Positions 53,741-64,000 of a stretch of DNA of 64,000 bases are shown piece after piece. Within the stretch, counting starts at the first letter, position 1, and each line of letters starts with the position of its first letter. This DNA is from Sporothrix humicola (Eukaryota > Ascomycota > Sordariomycetes > Ophiostomatales > Ophiostomataceae). The notes beneath the pieces were generated by a model. It was not told the origin of the DNA. It saw nothing but the letters and a program-made list of their open reading frames with translations, and did not search any database. A program made the position numbers and the translations under genes. The stretch covers positions 248,001 to 312,000 of the forward strand of contig WNYE01000049.1 in the NCBI GenBank assembly GCA_021396245.1, in the 5' to 3' direction.

Positions 53741-55353
53741 GCGAAGGTGATGAAGAATTGTTCATAAACAAGAATAGACAGTACATACAAAAATACACTA
53801 CTCGTTGTGCTTTCATACACTGAACAATCTCCCAAATTTGCTTAACCAGGTGAACACTATTGTACATACGCCTTACTTACAAGGGATTATGAAACCTGAA
53901 GATCTGTTGGTGTTTGGTGATTAAAAGCTACAAGTATGTGTGTGTGTGAGAGAGATTTTATTTTGGTATTTAGGTGTATTCAGGTGTCGTTTTATTGATA
54001 CTAAAGCTTCTAATGAGTTTTTGTTTTGTCTTTTAAGGCATCTTCTTTTACCTTTTTTTTTTTTTTTTTAAAAAAAAAAAAACATTGAGCGAAAATAAAT
54101 AAATTTATAAAAAAACGTGGTTGAAAGGAGTGAATTTCAAAACAAATTGAATGAATGCTGGCAAAGAATTTCAGGTTTATTTCTAATAGTAATTTGTATT
54201 AGGAAACTTGCACAACAGTCAGGCGCATAATGAAATGGCAAAATGGCTAAACAGTCCAAAGGATGTCTTCCGCATCAAGACAGACAACACAGCCTTACGC
54301 CACACGAAGTTAACAGCCTCAATGTAACTCCACAACCATTTCGACTTACACGCCATGAATCATGTCAAAATCTCGAATACTACTAATGAGTCGAGCCTTG
54401 TCATATGGGTCAACGATGGATCACGAAATGAGGCCTTGTTTGCGAATCCTGGTTTTCAAAGTGGCTCCCCAAAAAGAAAAGAAAGACTACGATCGGGTAT
54501 TCCATCCTTCTGGGACGCGACTGTGTACGAAAACGTGGATGAAGACAAACTGGAGATGAAAAAGAAACTGCATGGGTTCATGCTCTCATTTGCATGGCAC
54601 CTGACCCGTCTCGTACGTCTCCAGACTTTTCTGCTGCACCCCATAAGCAGCAGATGCAAGTCGACGCAGCGTGCCACATTCTCACTCTAAAGTCTGGTGT
54701 TTTTAAACATGATCACGGATATCAGTGCAGGTCGGCTCGTCGGATGCGCTATCTTTTTGGGAGTGTTCCCACAGGCCACGCAGGGCCAGCCGTTTAGCCT
54801 GTAGAGCCCTGTAGATTTGGACGAAATGCCCCATAAAAGCGCATAAAAGCCGATCGGACAGGCCTGAAGTGGTAAAGTGCCCTGAATCCCCCAGTTCCCT
54901 CCGCACGCTAATGACACCAAATACCACCTAGAAAACGACAAAATGGCACACAAAACGGCGCCAGCGAGCCTTGTGGACGGCATTTCCCTGTTTGTCGTGG
55001 ACTGTGTGTTGAATTCTCCGGTAAATCGCAGACAAGACTCGGAATATCCGTATCGTTGACGGAAAAGCAAATGGGAAAAGCATCGGAAAAGACAAGAATG
55101 AAGAGGGCCTGCAATAGTCTGGAATTGAATGCCCGTTGTTGAACATTTTCACTGTTTTCTTGGACATGTATTTAGAATAAGAACGATTGAATTTGTACAG
55201 GTGCCGAAGCACATAATTTTTGTAACTAGTTAAGCGGCCAAAAGCCACAATTGAAATGGCAGGAGCCAACCCATGCCATGGTCCGTGTTGCGTCGCAAGG
55301 CCGAGATGGGCCGAGGAAAACGATCATAGTATGAACGACATCCTCCCACCTGT
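53741..55353. other. Long spacer between SDR and MFS permease genes
   Basis: 1,613 bp. It includes the SDR 3' region with a T17A13 run (54053-54082), a GT/GA microsatellite near 53937-53956, and a weak 111-codon ORF at 54355-54690 with no recognised family. On the minus strand beyond 55353 is the 3' end of the permease. No convincing gene is seen. Confidence 0.4.
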
Positions 55354-56999
55354 CTAGTAACCAACGTACCGCCAGCCCAGGTCGACCTGGGTCTGGGTGA
55401 CGCCGCTCTTCATGGCCTCGGCGACCTCCTCGGGCGTGCCATCGAGCAGGCGGTTGAGGCGGCGGACGTGCCAGCGGTAGACGGTGATCGTGGTAAAAAG
55501 GAGGGCGGCACAGCCAAAGCAGGTGCCAAAGGCGACGTAGTAGTGGGGCGAGTCGACGTAGAGGTACGACGCCCAGATGTTGGAGATGCCGCCAATCGAG
55601 TTGATCATGGCCACGCCGGCGGCGCGCTTGGGGTAGGGGCGGGCAATGTGCAGGTTGAGCGTCTTGTACACGAGAATCTGGGGGCCAGCGACCGTGGCCG
55701 GGATCAGCATCATGGCAAAGTAGCGGGCGCCAGTGTTGAGGGTGGCCAGCGAGATGGTGTAGGCGATGGCGGCCAGCACAATACCGACGACGACAAACGG
55801 ATAGATAATGTTCTTGCGGTCGGAAATAGTCGAGAAGATGTAAAACCAGATGGCGGCCAAGACGTAGGGCGGCGCTGTGAGGAGCAGGGTAATCAAGTTG
55901 GAGTAGCCGAGGGTCTGGACAATGGACGGGAAAAAGTTGACGGTGCTGCCCATGGCCTGGATCATGCCCATGCAGAAGACGAGCGCCCAGACCTTGGGGT
56001 CGCGGATGGCCAGCTTGAAGCCAGAGAATGTGCCCGTGTCGTCGTGGGCCTCGCCGGCGCCGGCCTCGTTCTCGATACGCCAGACGGCATAGTCGCGCTC
56101 CGTCTTGGTCAGCAGACGGGCGTTGTGGGGGTACTCGGGCATGACAATCGAAAAGAGCAGACCGCAGCCGACCGTGCAGGCGCCCTCCACGATAAAGAGC
56201 CAGCGCCAGCCGGCAATGCCGTAGCGGCCGTCGAGAGTCAGACAGGCGGCCGCAATAAAGCCGCCAAACGCACTGCCCAGCATCTGGAACATGAAGAGCG
56301 CGGCCAGGCGCTTGCCAATCTCCTGCTTGGTGTACCAGGCACTCAGGTAGTAGATGACGCCGGGGAAGAAGACGGCCTCGGTCACACCGAGGAAGACACG
56401 CTGGACGTAGAGGCCCTCCTTGTTCTTAACGACGGCCGTGAGCGCAGACACAACACCCCAAACGACAGCAGCCATACAGAGGTCTACACTGTTAGCGGGC
56501 GTTCGTTTTAATCTTCGACGGGCAAATTGACTTACACAATCCGGGACGGGAGATCTTGGTCATAATTAGGTTCGAGGGGATCTGGAAAGGCAGGTAGCCG
56601 GCTGGAGGTGTTAGTCGTCAATAGTATCCAGGTGAAAGGAAGGAAACACCCACCAAACAGGATCGAAATGGCCGTGGCAAAGTCGTTGGTCGACATGTTC
56701 AGGTCCTCCTTGATGCCGTACACCTTGGACGCCGCCAGCGCCGACTTGTCGACGTAGTTGAACACGTAGAGAATGCCAATGATTGGGATAATCACGAAAT
56801 CCAGCTTGCGCACCATCTTCTTCTCGAGCGCCTGGATCTCCGCCTGCGTCATGTTGCGGATGCTCTCGGGCTTCTGGACGACCGAGAAATCGCCCTTTTG
56901 GTCGCCATCATCCTCGACGTGCGACGGCGTCACCGCCAGAATCTTGTCGTCCTCGGGGAGAGGCGCCACGGCCTCAGCCGGTGTCTTTGCGTCGGTCAT
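55354..56999 (-). CDS. MFS permease of the DAL5/ACS (anion:cation symporter) type (3 exons)
   Basis: Exons 56999-56654, 56601-56536 and 56483-55354 are joined across two 52-nt introns, giving 513 residues with 12 helices. The 66-nt middle exon encodes YLPFQIPSNLIMTKISRPG, typical of this family's helix 2-3 region. The N-terminus is acidic and hydrophilic; then KLDFVIIPIIG and FNYVDKSALAASK. The central loop has PEYPHNARLLTKTER and the helix 7-8 region an MGSTVNFFPSIVQTLGYS segment. The ACS family carries organic anions such as allantoate, nicotinate, pantothenate or aromatic acids at the plasma membrane. Its place beside ADH, ALDH, SSADH and SDR suggests it imports their substrate. Confidence 0.88.
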
Positions 57000-58446
57000 T
57001 TTGGGGACGGTGTGTGTTTGTGAAGGAAAATGTCGAAGAAAGATGATCGTGAAAAAATGGAAGGAGATCGACAACGTGGGAGACGTCGTCTTATGTATAA
57101 GTACTTCTCATGCACACGATCAACAGCCCAAACATGGCAAGACGTCTAACAAATAAAAGAAACTAAGAAGGAAGGAGAACAAATATGGGGCCCCGACACG
57201 GCGGGGACAAGGCGACGAGCCAAGAGGGGAAGAGAAGAAGAGCCAAGGTGGAAAGAAGGAGTACGACGAAAAGCGACGAAAGGGTAAAGTGAAAATTCGA
57301 ACACACTTGGCGACATGCATTAAGCATCACGACTCGACTAGTCTACTCGGTATTGCTTAAAGGGGACTAACAATGCACCATGGGCTCGCCTTGCCAGGTC
57401 TTGTCTTGCCTTGTCTGGCTGTAGCCCAGGAAGGCTGGTGTTGTGGGTTGCTTAATTTTTGTCCTTTTACGCCTCTTTTTCTCCGATAATTTTTACACCT
57501 TGTCGTCGCTTCATTCTGTCAAAACTCTGTCAAAAAATTTGACCCCTCGGGGACTGTGGAGTCGCTGAAGGACTACCCACAAACTCGCATTTTCCCCAGC
57601 GGAGAGATGACAGGAGAACAGGGAGAAACGGGGAGAGAATGAGGGACAAATGGAGGGAAACTGGAGAGAAATGGAGGGGATATGGAGTGACATTTGGGAA
57701 ACGTTACGGAGATACCAAACTAACAAAAATGCAAAGAATTTGCATGGTTGAAGTCGACAAAGACAAGGCCAGACAAGGTTAAACGGGTCTTCTGCAAGCC
57801 TTGCGCCTACCGATTGGCTCGGTGAACCAGCACCGGGCTCCACGCGTCGGCTCGGCTTTTGTGGAGCTGGGGTCCAGACAGGTGCAGTCAATTTCACGAT
57901 TTTGACTTTCTTCATCTTCTTTTCTTTCTCTCTACAGCGCCACGTGCGATGCTCGTGTGAGTTGAATCCTTTTCTGCACGACTTTACTGTGGATGCGGGC
58001 CTGAACACGACGATAATGATAGCATGAAAACGATAAGGATCGCGTCGTTGTTCGTCTTTGCACAGAAAACTAAGTAGCATAAGGTGCCTGTCCTTGGCGC
58101 TTCCGACCGAACAATGTCCCAAAATGAGGCGTCGGCCCCGAGCCTAGACTGCAACCAAAGAGACACCATCGCGGCAATTCTAGAACTTGATTGCAGCGGA
58201 AGCCGATCGTCGGATTACGTACTTTATTGGAAGTGACGAAAAGTAAGAAGAGAATAATATATTATGTATGAAGTACGAGATCTAGAATGAGTGTAGCCTG
58301 TATTATGAGAAGAAGAAAAAAAATCGTGTAGAATGTAGACACCCAATTTTGGCCGAACCGATATGAAAAACGCCACCGACCGCATGATCATGAAAAACAA
58401 AACACCTCGCAAAACATAAATCAAATTAAGACAAAACGTTGAGTGC
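57000..58446. other. Promoter of the MFS permease and 3' region of the bZIP gene
   Basis: 1,447 bp. The part next to 56999 is the permease promoter, with a TATA-like ATACATAAG on the minus strand near 57095. The part before 58447 is A+T-rich bZIP 3' sequence. Several short ORFs on both strands; the longest (57511-58122, minus, 203 codons) has no recognisable family and looks like chance. Confidence 0.4.
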
Positions 58447-61035
58447 CTACGCCGACGACGCGTTGCGCGCGGCCAGCCAGAAAGCCTCGTTGACATCCGA
58501 CGCACGGAAGCCGGGTGTCTGGCCAAGACAAGTGCCGCGGCGGACGAGCTCCTTCAGGAACTTGTCGACATCGAGCGAGAGGAGACGGCGCTGAGGGAAG
58601 GCGGCGTTTGGTGTGGGCGTTGTCGTTGAAAAGTTGAACATGGCATTGTCCATGAAGGACATGAAGTCGCTGCTGACATTGTTGTTGGGGCTGTTGCCGC
58701 CACCACGAGCAGCGGCAGCGATCGTGCCGGCGATACCACCGGCAGTCCAGTCCATTGATCCGGTGTTACGAGACGTCTTTGGTGTGATGAGGTCCGGCGA
58801 CAGGTAATCCCACGAGCCGATGCCAGAGGCTCCACTACGGCTGGTCGCCGTGGTGGACGTGGTTGTCGTCCTTGCTGTCGACCCCGTAGTGGTGCTCGCC
58901 GCCGCTGACGCTTCACCCAAAGCAAAGTCTGCGTCGTCCACCTCCACAATCACGCTCTCCGAGTTGGGCGGGATGTGCACGCCGCGCTGCTGCAGGTACA
59001 TTTCCGTCTCCTCGCAGTCGTAGAACGCGCCTTCGAAGCCGGGCAGCGTGACATGGATGCGTGGCGCGGCGGGGCGCACGCTCGTGCCGCGGTGGTCGCT
59101 GTTGCTGTTGTTGGGAATCTTGCGCGACGATGTCGAGGAGGAGGCGGTGGACCGCGCCGACGGGGACGCCACGGACGCCGCCGGCGCGTCGGCAATGTCC
59201 GGGTTGCGGCTGACAAACGGCAGTTCCCAGCGGGTGAACTTGCTGGTGTTGAAGGGCGTCTCGAGTCCTTTGAGCAGTCTTGCGCGGATCTGCTCGACGG
59301 GCTCAAACATGATGCAGAAGCCAAAGGCGCGGGCGAAGGCGTCGGCCGGCGGGTCGGAGCTGTTGATGAGCCTGTAAGCACTTTCGATAGCGTAGCGACG
59401 GAGACGCAGACCAAAGGAAATGTCAGGCGGGTAGTTGGTCGGTGGTGCAAGTCCGGCGTAGGGGCTGCCCATGGCGGCGCTGGCAATAAAGGCGTCTGTG
59501 TCGGCCAAGTGAGGGCCCAGGTCGCTTGTCGATGTCGGCGCGGCCACGTCTTGACCAGAGGGCGACGGGTAGTTGGAGAAGAGCGAAAAGGACACGCCGT
59601 CAAGCGGGAATTGGTCGCCAAGAGTAAAGTCGAGGTTGCGGCCAGACGATGGTGAGACGGACAGAGCCGAGTTAGTGCCGCTGCCCGTGTTGGTGGTAGC
59701 CGTGCCTGTGCCGGCAACACCGCTTCCACTGGCAGTAGCTGAGTAGAATGAGCCAACAGGAGCTCCACCAGACGGAGAACCCGTTACCGAGTTGACAATG
59801 TTCATGGCCATGCCAAAGGAGCTATCAAACAGGCTGGCCGTCTGTTGGTCAAAAGTTGCGGTATTGCTGCTGCCATCAAGGTTCATTGGCTGATGCATGA
59901 CGATGCCGCCATACAGATGGTCCTGCAGAAGATTCGATGGCCGCACGGCAGAAGGCTGTGGCGGCATCATAATCTGTTGACTGATAACATCTGGCGCTCC
60001 GGGTTCCGAAACGATACTAGGCCTGTGTTTTCCAAGGGCCGCCTGCTGTGACTCTGTCTGGTAGCCAAACGTCTTGACAGCATCGTTGATAGCCTTTTGC
60101 TTCTGCTCGAACTCTTTGACTGCATCGTCAGCCGTGGCGCCGGCACTGAGACAGTTTCCCTGTCCGTGGCCATCGTCGTCGTCATGGTCGTCCATGTCCT
60201 CGTCGGCACTCGACTGCCGGGCCATTTCGAGGAAGACCTCGGTGGTCTGCCGCAGCTGCTGGGCCAGGTCGGGATGTTGGTCCAGCAGGCCGCGGCCGAC
60301 GGCAAAGTCGTGCAGGCTCATGAAAGCATTGCTCATCGCCTCATTGGCTTCTCTCAAGGAGTTGACGCGCTTCTCGAGCGACACAATCGCCTTTTCCTTG
60401 CGGCTGCGGTATGCCCGCTGGGCCAGCCGGATTTGTGTCCTCCGTCTCTGTATGGGATTAGTATTGTCGTCTAATCAAGGAGGGTAACAGAAAAAATAAA
60501 TATAAGGGGAAAGACCTACGTCTGCTGCCGTCACGTCCTTGACGTCAATCCGTGGACGACCACGCGCCCTCTTCTTGTCACCCTCGGCACCATCGCCATC
60601 GTCGTCGGCCTCGTCGCTGTCGGGTGCCTCGACAGACTGCATGATTGTCGACGACGAGGATGCTGCTGCTTTCCCTGCAGTCTTCCTTGTCGGCTTGCGG
60701 CCAGTCTTGGCCTTGGTTGCGGGTGCGTCCATGTCAATGTCTTCCTGGTGACGAGATGGTGCCACGTCGACAGATGAAAGGAGGTCGTTGACTGCTGTGT
60801 CGGATGCGTTTGTCCTTGGCCGTGATGAGTATGAGTTGTCTTTCTCTGTGTTAATGGTCTTGTCTGCGTCTCTGCTGACAGAAAGGCGTCGTCTCTTGGT
60901 GCCTCTTGTTGCTCTCATGGCGGGCAGCGGCACGCCAATATCATACTGCACGGCATTGAGAATGTCGAGGTTGGAGTCCATGTAGGGCATCAGGGTGTGG
61001 AGTGACGACCCACGGACGACGCTTGCGAGGCTCAT
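58447..61035 (-). CDS. bZIP transcription factor with atypical basic region (2 exons)
   Basis: Exons 61035-60520 and 60447-58447 are joined across a 72-nt intron (GTAGGT, CTAAT, ACAG), giving 838 residues. The splice falls right before the basic region. N-terminal 172 residues are basic/acidic and low complexity, with an AT-hook-like RARGRPR. The basic region is 173-190 (RRRTQIRLAQRAYRSRKE). The zipper has Leu196, Leu203, Met210 and Leu217, followed by SNAFMSLHDFAV and LLDQHPDL, a block common to one fungal bZIP subgroup. The Asn that starts the usual NxxAQRAFR motif is Ile178, as it is in that subgroup. The rest is Ser/Thr/Gly-rich with conserved islands (FGLRLRRYAIESAYRL). It is a nuclear regulator; targets unknown. 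Confidence 0.87.
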
Positions 61036-63576
61036 ATATGAAGAGACGAGTAATCAAGAATGCGCTTGATACTCGAGATCGACTTTGATGTGTCGTATTG
61101 TTGACCAGGTTGATGATAACCTGGAGTGAGAGGTAGGGCAGAAGGTGGGTCAAGCTTCGCTCGTTTGCCTATTTCTGGAAGGAAGTGGAGATGGGGAATG
61201 AAGAAGCTTGGGTCTGGGAATTGAAGATGATGGGATGATAGGATGAATAAGATATGAGGTGAGATGAGATGCAGAATGGGAGGCAAAACAAACAAGGCGC
61301 AAGGTTATATCGGGAAGGATCACAAAGCAGATGCCGTGGAGTTATTGACGGTAGTGGCCAACACGAGGGCAGTAAAGAAGGCCAAGAATATCAGGAGTGC
61401 TGTGAGCCTCTGTGGTTGTATACTCCACAGTCAATATCACAACGGGATATGAGCGACAGGCAGGCGAATGTGCAATTTAGAGGCGAAGAAGACCAGAGAG
61501 GGAGATGGGTTATGCACGTGGTAATGTAAGCCGTTTCAAGTGTCAAGGATAGGCAAAGACGTGGCTATGGTGATGCTGATTACCAAGAAAAGTTGAGGGG
61601 ATTGAGTCAATGGTGATAGGAAGTATTGGCGTGAATGCGAGTGGACAATGTTGGTAGTCGTCTGAACGTGCAAAAGAACAACGAGCCGAGGATATGTCGA
61701 ATGTCAAATGTGCAGCACCCCCAAGGTCAAAGGGCGTACGTGTTCACCGACGACAGCCGTTGCTTTCCAGCGTGACACAGCTTGGAGGGTGGTCAAGACT
61801 GCAAGTGGCGCCGGTTGCGGCGATGGCAAGGCTTCTTTGGGCGACCCAACAGTGTTTATTGGGAATTGTGTTTATAAGCAGGCGCCGGACCTGCTGAACC
61901 GTGCTCCGATCTTCTCGTGATTTGCACCTAGGTAGAATGGTAAGGCAGTAAGAAAAGGCGGAACGAAATGCCGGTAGAAAATATGCATATAAAAAGGGAG
62001 AGTCCCGGGGTCCTCGAGGCAGACGACAGCCCGGGGTTGCTGGCTTTTGGGGGATGAATAATTGCGCCGACAGGTACAGAAAGTACTGCAAAGCGGCACC
62101 GGAAACCCGATTTGCCTGGAAGTGACGTTCAATTATCAGGCACAATGACGACGGGAAAAGAATGTGAAAGCAAATTGATATCCTGTCGTCCGTTGAGAGT
62201 CATTCAAGTTGAGGCAGGAGACGACCGTTGAGGTTGAGGTTGACGGTTGACCCGGCTGTTCCTGGGAAGGCACGACCCAAGGACGATTTTATGATTAGTG
62301 AACAAGATTTCAAATCCCGACTAACAAAATTGGCTTTGTCTGCCTGCCAAATCTGTTAGCGCACGTGTTGGTGGGGCTCGGCCAGGCCAGAACGCTACCC
62401 AGAACTGGCCGACAAAAGTGATGGGTTTGCGAGACAGCTGGGGAAGGACCCACTCCAGCAAAATGACCCACAGGTTTCTCCCAACAAGGCAAGCACCAAC
62501 GTCATAGGGTCATATGATTGGCCGAAGCTGTTGTAAGCAGGTGCCTTCAATTGAACTTCAGCCTTCATCAACAAACGATGCTGACAAAACGAACGTATGC
62601 AGTCGCCGTATACGACGTATGGAAATTTGCAAAAGAGATTTGGCCAACTCCATCATGCACCGCATCTCCTGGGAAATGTTCCAAAACAATATGCACAGAT
62701 CGTAAAGTTTGAACGTTTTCCAGGCGTGTTTCTAGCGCCCTCGGCCAATGACGCCGTCGGAACTTGCCGTCTATGGCGCAACTGGTAGCTTTGATGTTCA
62801 CTTGGTCATTTAAACGAACTCGAAACAACATCGATCGTACAAAAATACCATGATTCCCCGAGGAAGGACACGTGGTATCGGTTGTCTTGGCTCTAGGCGT
62901 GCCGAATACGATAGCCTTAATCACGTTCATGCTTCGATACGGCTTGTCCAGGGACGCTTTCTTGGCAAGCGCGGTGTATGAATTTTGTGTGGGGGGCACT
63001 ACACTTCTGTTTCCATACGGAGTAATTACACGGGCTACCAACATTGTATTTTGATACCTCAAAACTAACAGAGGAACAGATTCGCAGGCAGAGCAAAGGT
63101 GGGATAGTAGGACAAAATGGTGCCCACCAGTATTTTACGTCCCCGGTTCAATGATCGTCAGTATGGCAACGGTGTGGGCCAAGATGCAGACCAATATCAT
63201 ATACCGTGTACAATTTTGCCCAAATACTAGGATAACATGGAAGTCCGACAAACTCTAGTTGACAGTCGGTACAGTGCACATGATGACTAATGTGACCCAT
63301 AATTCTCGTATTTCGTACATGTAAATTTGGCTGACTTAGTCATGTTTGCCTGTAGGATCTTGGAGATTTTTGCAACAACTCTCTTGAAACACAGGCAGCG
63401 ATGTAAAATATCGCGAATGCTGGATCTTCTATTATGCGACTTTACACTGCACCACATAAAATTGATTCGTGTGTTGGTCGGACACCCTCGACATCTTGTT
63501 TCGTCAGTCTGTTAGACGATGGAAATCACGTGAGCCAATCTAACTCGCCACCACATCCACCTCTTCCCTTCCCACC
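61036..63576. other. Long spacer between bZIP and F-box genes
   Basis: 2,541 bp. The bZIP promoter lies next to 61035. A TATA-like CATATAAAAAGG on the plus strand near 61984-61995 has no ORF of note downstream. A 164-codon minus-strand ORF (62568-63062) and a shorter plus-strand one overlap each other; neither looks like a real protein. No gene, tRNA or repeat is recognised. Confidence 0.4.
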
Positions 63577-64000
63577 ATGGACGCAGCCAAAATCGAGAAT
63601 CTCCACACACAAGGCTACAAGTCGCCAGCCCAACGCGAATACAACCTAGACGATGCCCGCCTCGCAAAGCGCTGCCCACTCGACAACGGACGGCATGATC
63701 GCCTACTTCAACCAAAGGCAAAGTCGAAAAATGCGGCCCGCGTTTCATCGTCGTCCGTCGGCCAGCTCGACCGCCTCCCGACCGAGCTTCTCCTCCTCAT
63801 CCTCCCTCACGCCGACATTCCCTCCCTGACTCGCTTCCGCCGCGTGAGCATCCGGGCCATGCAGCTCGTGGATGCCGTACCCCAATATGCCGCCATCTAC
63901 CAACACTGCCCCGACGTCCTGAGGGCGATTGTGAGCATCAAGGCCAATGCGTTTTCATGCGACCAACTCTACCAGACACTACACACCTTCCGCTGCTCGA
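63577..64000 (+). CDS. F-box protein, 5' part (truncated by window edge)
   Basis: The ATG at 63577 (context ACCATGG) opens a frame with no stop up to the window end, giving 141 visible residues. An Arg/Lys-rich N-terminus of about 65 residues precedes an F-box at about 67-101: LDRLPTELLLLILPHADIPSL, then TRFRRVSIRAMQLVD. After it comes AVPQYAAIYQHCPDVLRAIVSI and FSCDQLYQTLHTFRCS, which is the start of the C-rich region commonly following this type of fungal F-box. It should recruit a substrate to an SCF ubiquitin ligase. The F-box is intact here, unlike the relic at 39.6-40.5 kb. The 3' part lies outside the window. Confidence 0.8.
   Translation, partial: MDAAKIENLHTQGYKSPAQREYNLDDARLAKRCPLDNGRHDRLLQPKAKSKNAARVSSSSVGQLDRLPTELLLLILPHADIPSLTRFRRVSIRAMQLVDAVPQYAAIYQHCPDVLRAIVSIKANAFSCDQLYQTLHTFRCS

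Noticed and set aside
53930..54090. Microsatellite and T17A13 run after the SDR gene
   Set aside because: The homopolymer junction can form a hairpin but such runs are common in fungal 3' regions; no element is implied.
55468..56511. 347-codon plus-strand ORF opposite the MFS permease
   Set aside because: Antisense shadow; the opposite strand reads as a complete permease with consistent splicing.
62568..63062. 164-codon ORF on the minus strand in the last spacer
   Set aside because: Mixed composition, no domain, no supporting context, and an overlapping frame on the other strand is equally open.

Overview
The window is nuclear DNA of a filamentous ascomycete (Pezizomycotina, probably Sordariomycetes). 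The signs are monocistronic genes, short 49-75 nt introns with GTAAGT/GTAGGT-type donors and CTAAC/CTGAC branch points, G+C-rich third codon positions, Zn2Cys6 and fungal bZIP regulators, CT-rich promoters and F-box proteins. I saw no tRNA, rRNA or CRISPR array. Genus-level placement is not possible from what I can see.

Layout. (1) 1-5.1 kb: a small family locus with two caspase-like proteins whose catalytic residues are replaced (one cut by the window edge) and two stand-alone paralogues of the C-terminal domain of one of them. (2) 5.2-24.1 kb: ordinary gene-rich DNA: a mitochondrial HTD2-like dehydratase, a Zn2Cys6 regulator, a single-AAA ATPase, a PQ-loop membrane protein, a sugar transporter, a P1B-type copper ATPase and a membrane-anchored linalool dehydratase/isomerase-like protein. 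The last two are divergent. (3) 24.1-38.6 kb: a gene-poor, more A+T-rich accessory block with a 462 bp inverted-repeat element, a decayed SNF2-helicase-like gene, duplicated intron-bearing fragments, a pair of hairpin-containing direct repeats and ORF fragments. (4) 38.6-42.1 kb: a frameshifted hypothetical gene, a frameshifted F-box/LRR-like gene ending in a 9-bp tandem repeat that runs into an assembly gap (98 N), and an intact secreted DUF6923-like protein. (5) 43.2-57.0 kb: a probable catabolic cluster: Zn2Cys6 regulator, zinc alcohol dehydrogenase, mitochondrial aldehyde dehydrogenase, succinate-semialdehyde dehydrogenase, SDR oxidoreductase and a DAL5/ACS-type MFS permease. (6) 58.4-61.0 kb: a bZIP regulator with an unusual basic region. 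(7) 63.6 kb to the end: the 5' part of an F-box gene.

How the genes may work together. The clearest functional unit is the 43-57 kb block: import (MFS), alcohol to aldehyde (ADH), aldehyde to acid (ALDH, SSADH), a further redox step (SDR) and a local regulator. SSADH and SDR share a divergent promoter region. The substrate is not evident. The most unusual locus is the pseudo-caspase family at the left edge. Exon boundaries given below come from reading splice signals and frame continuity, not from transcripts.
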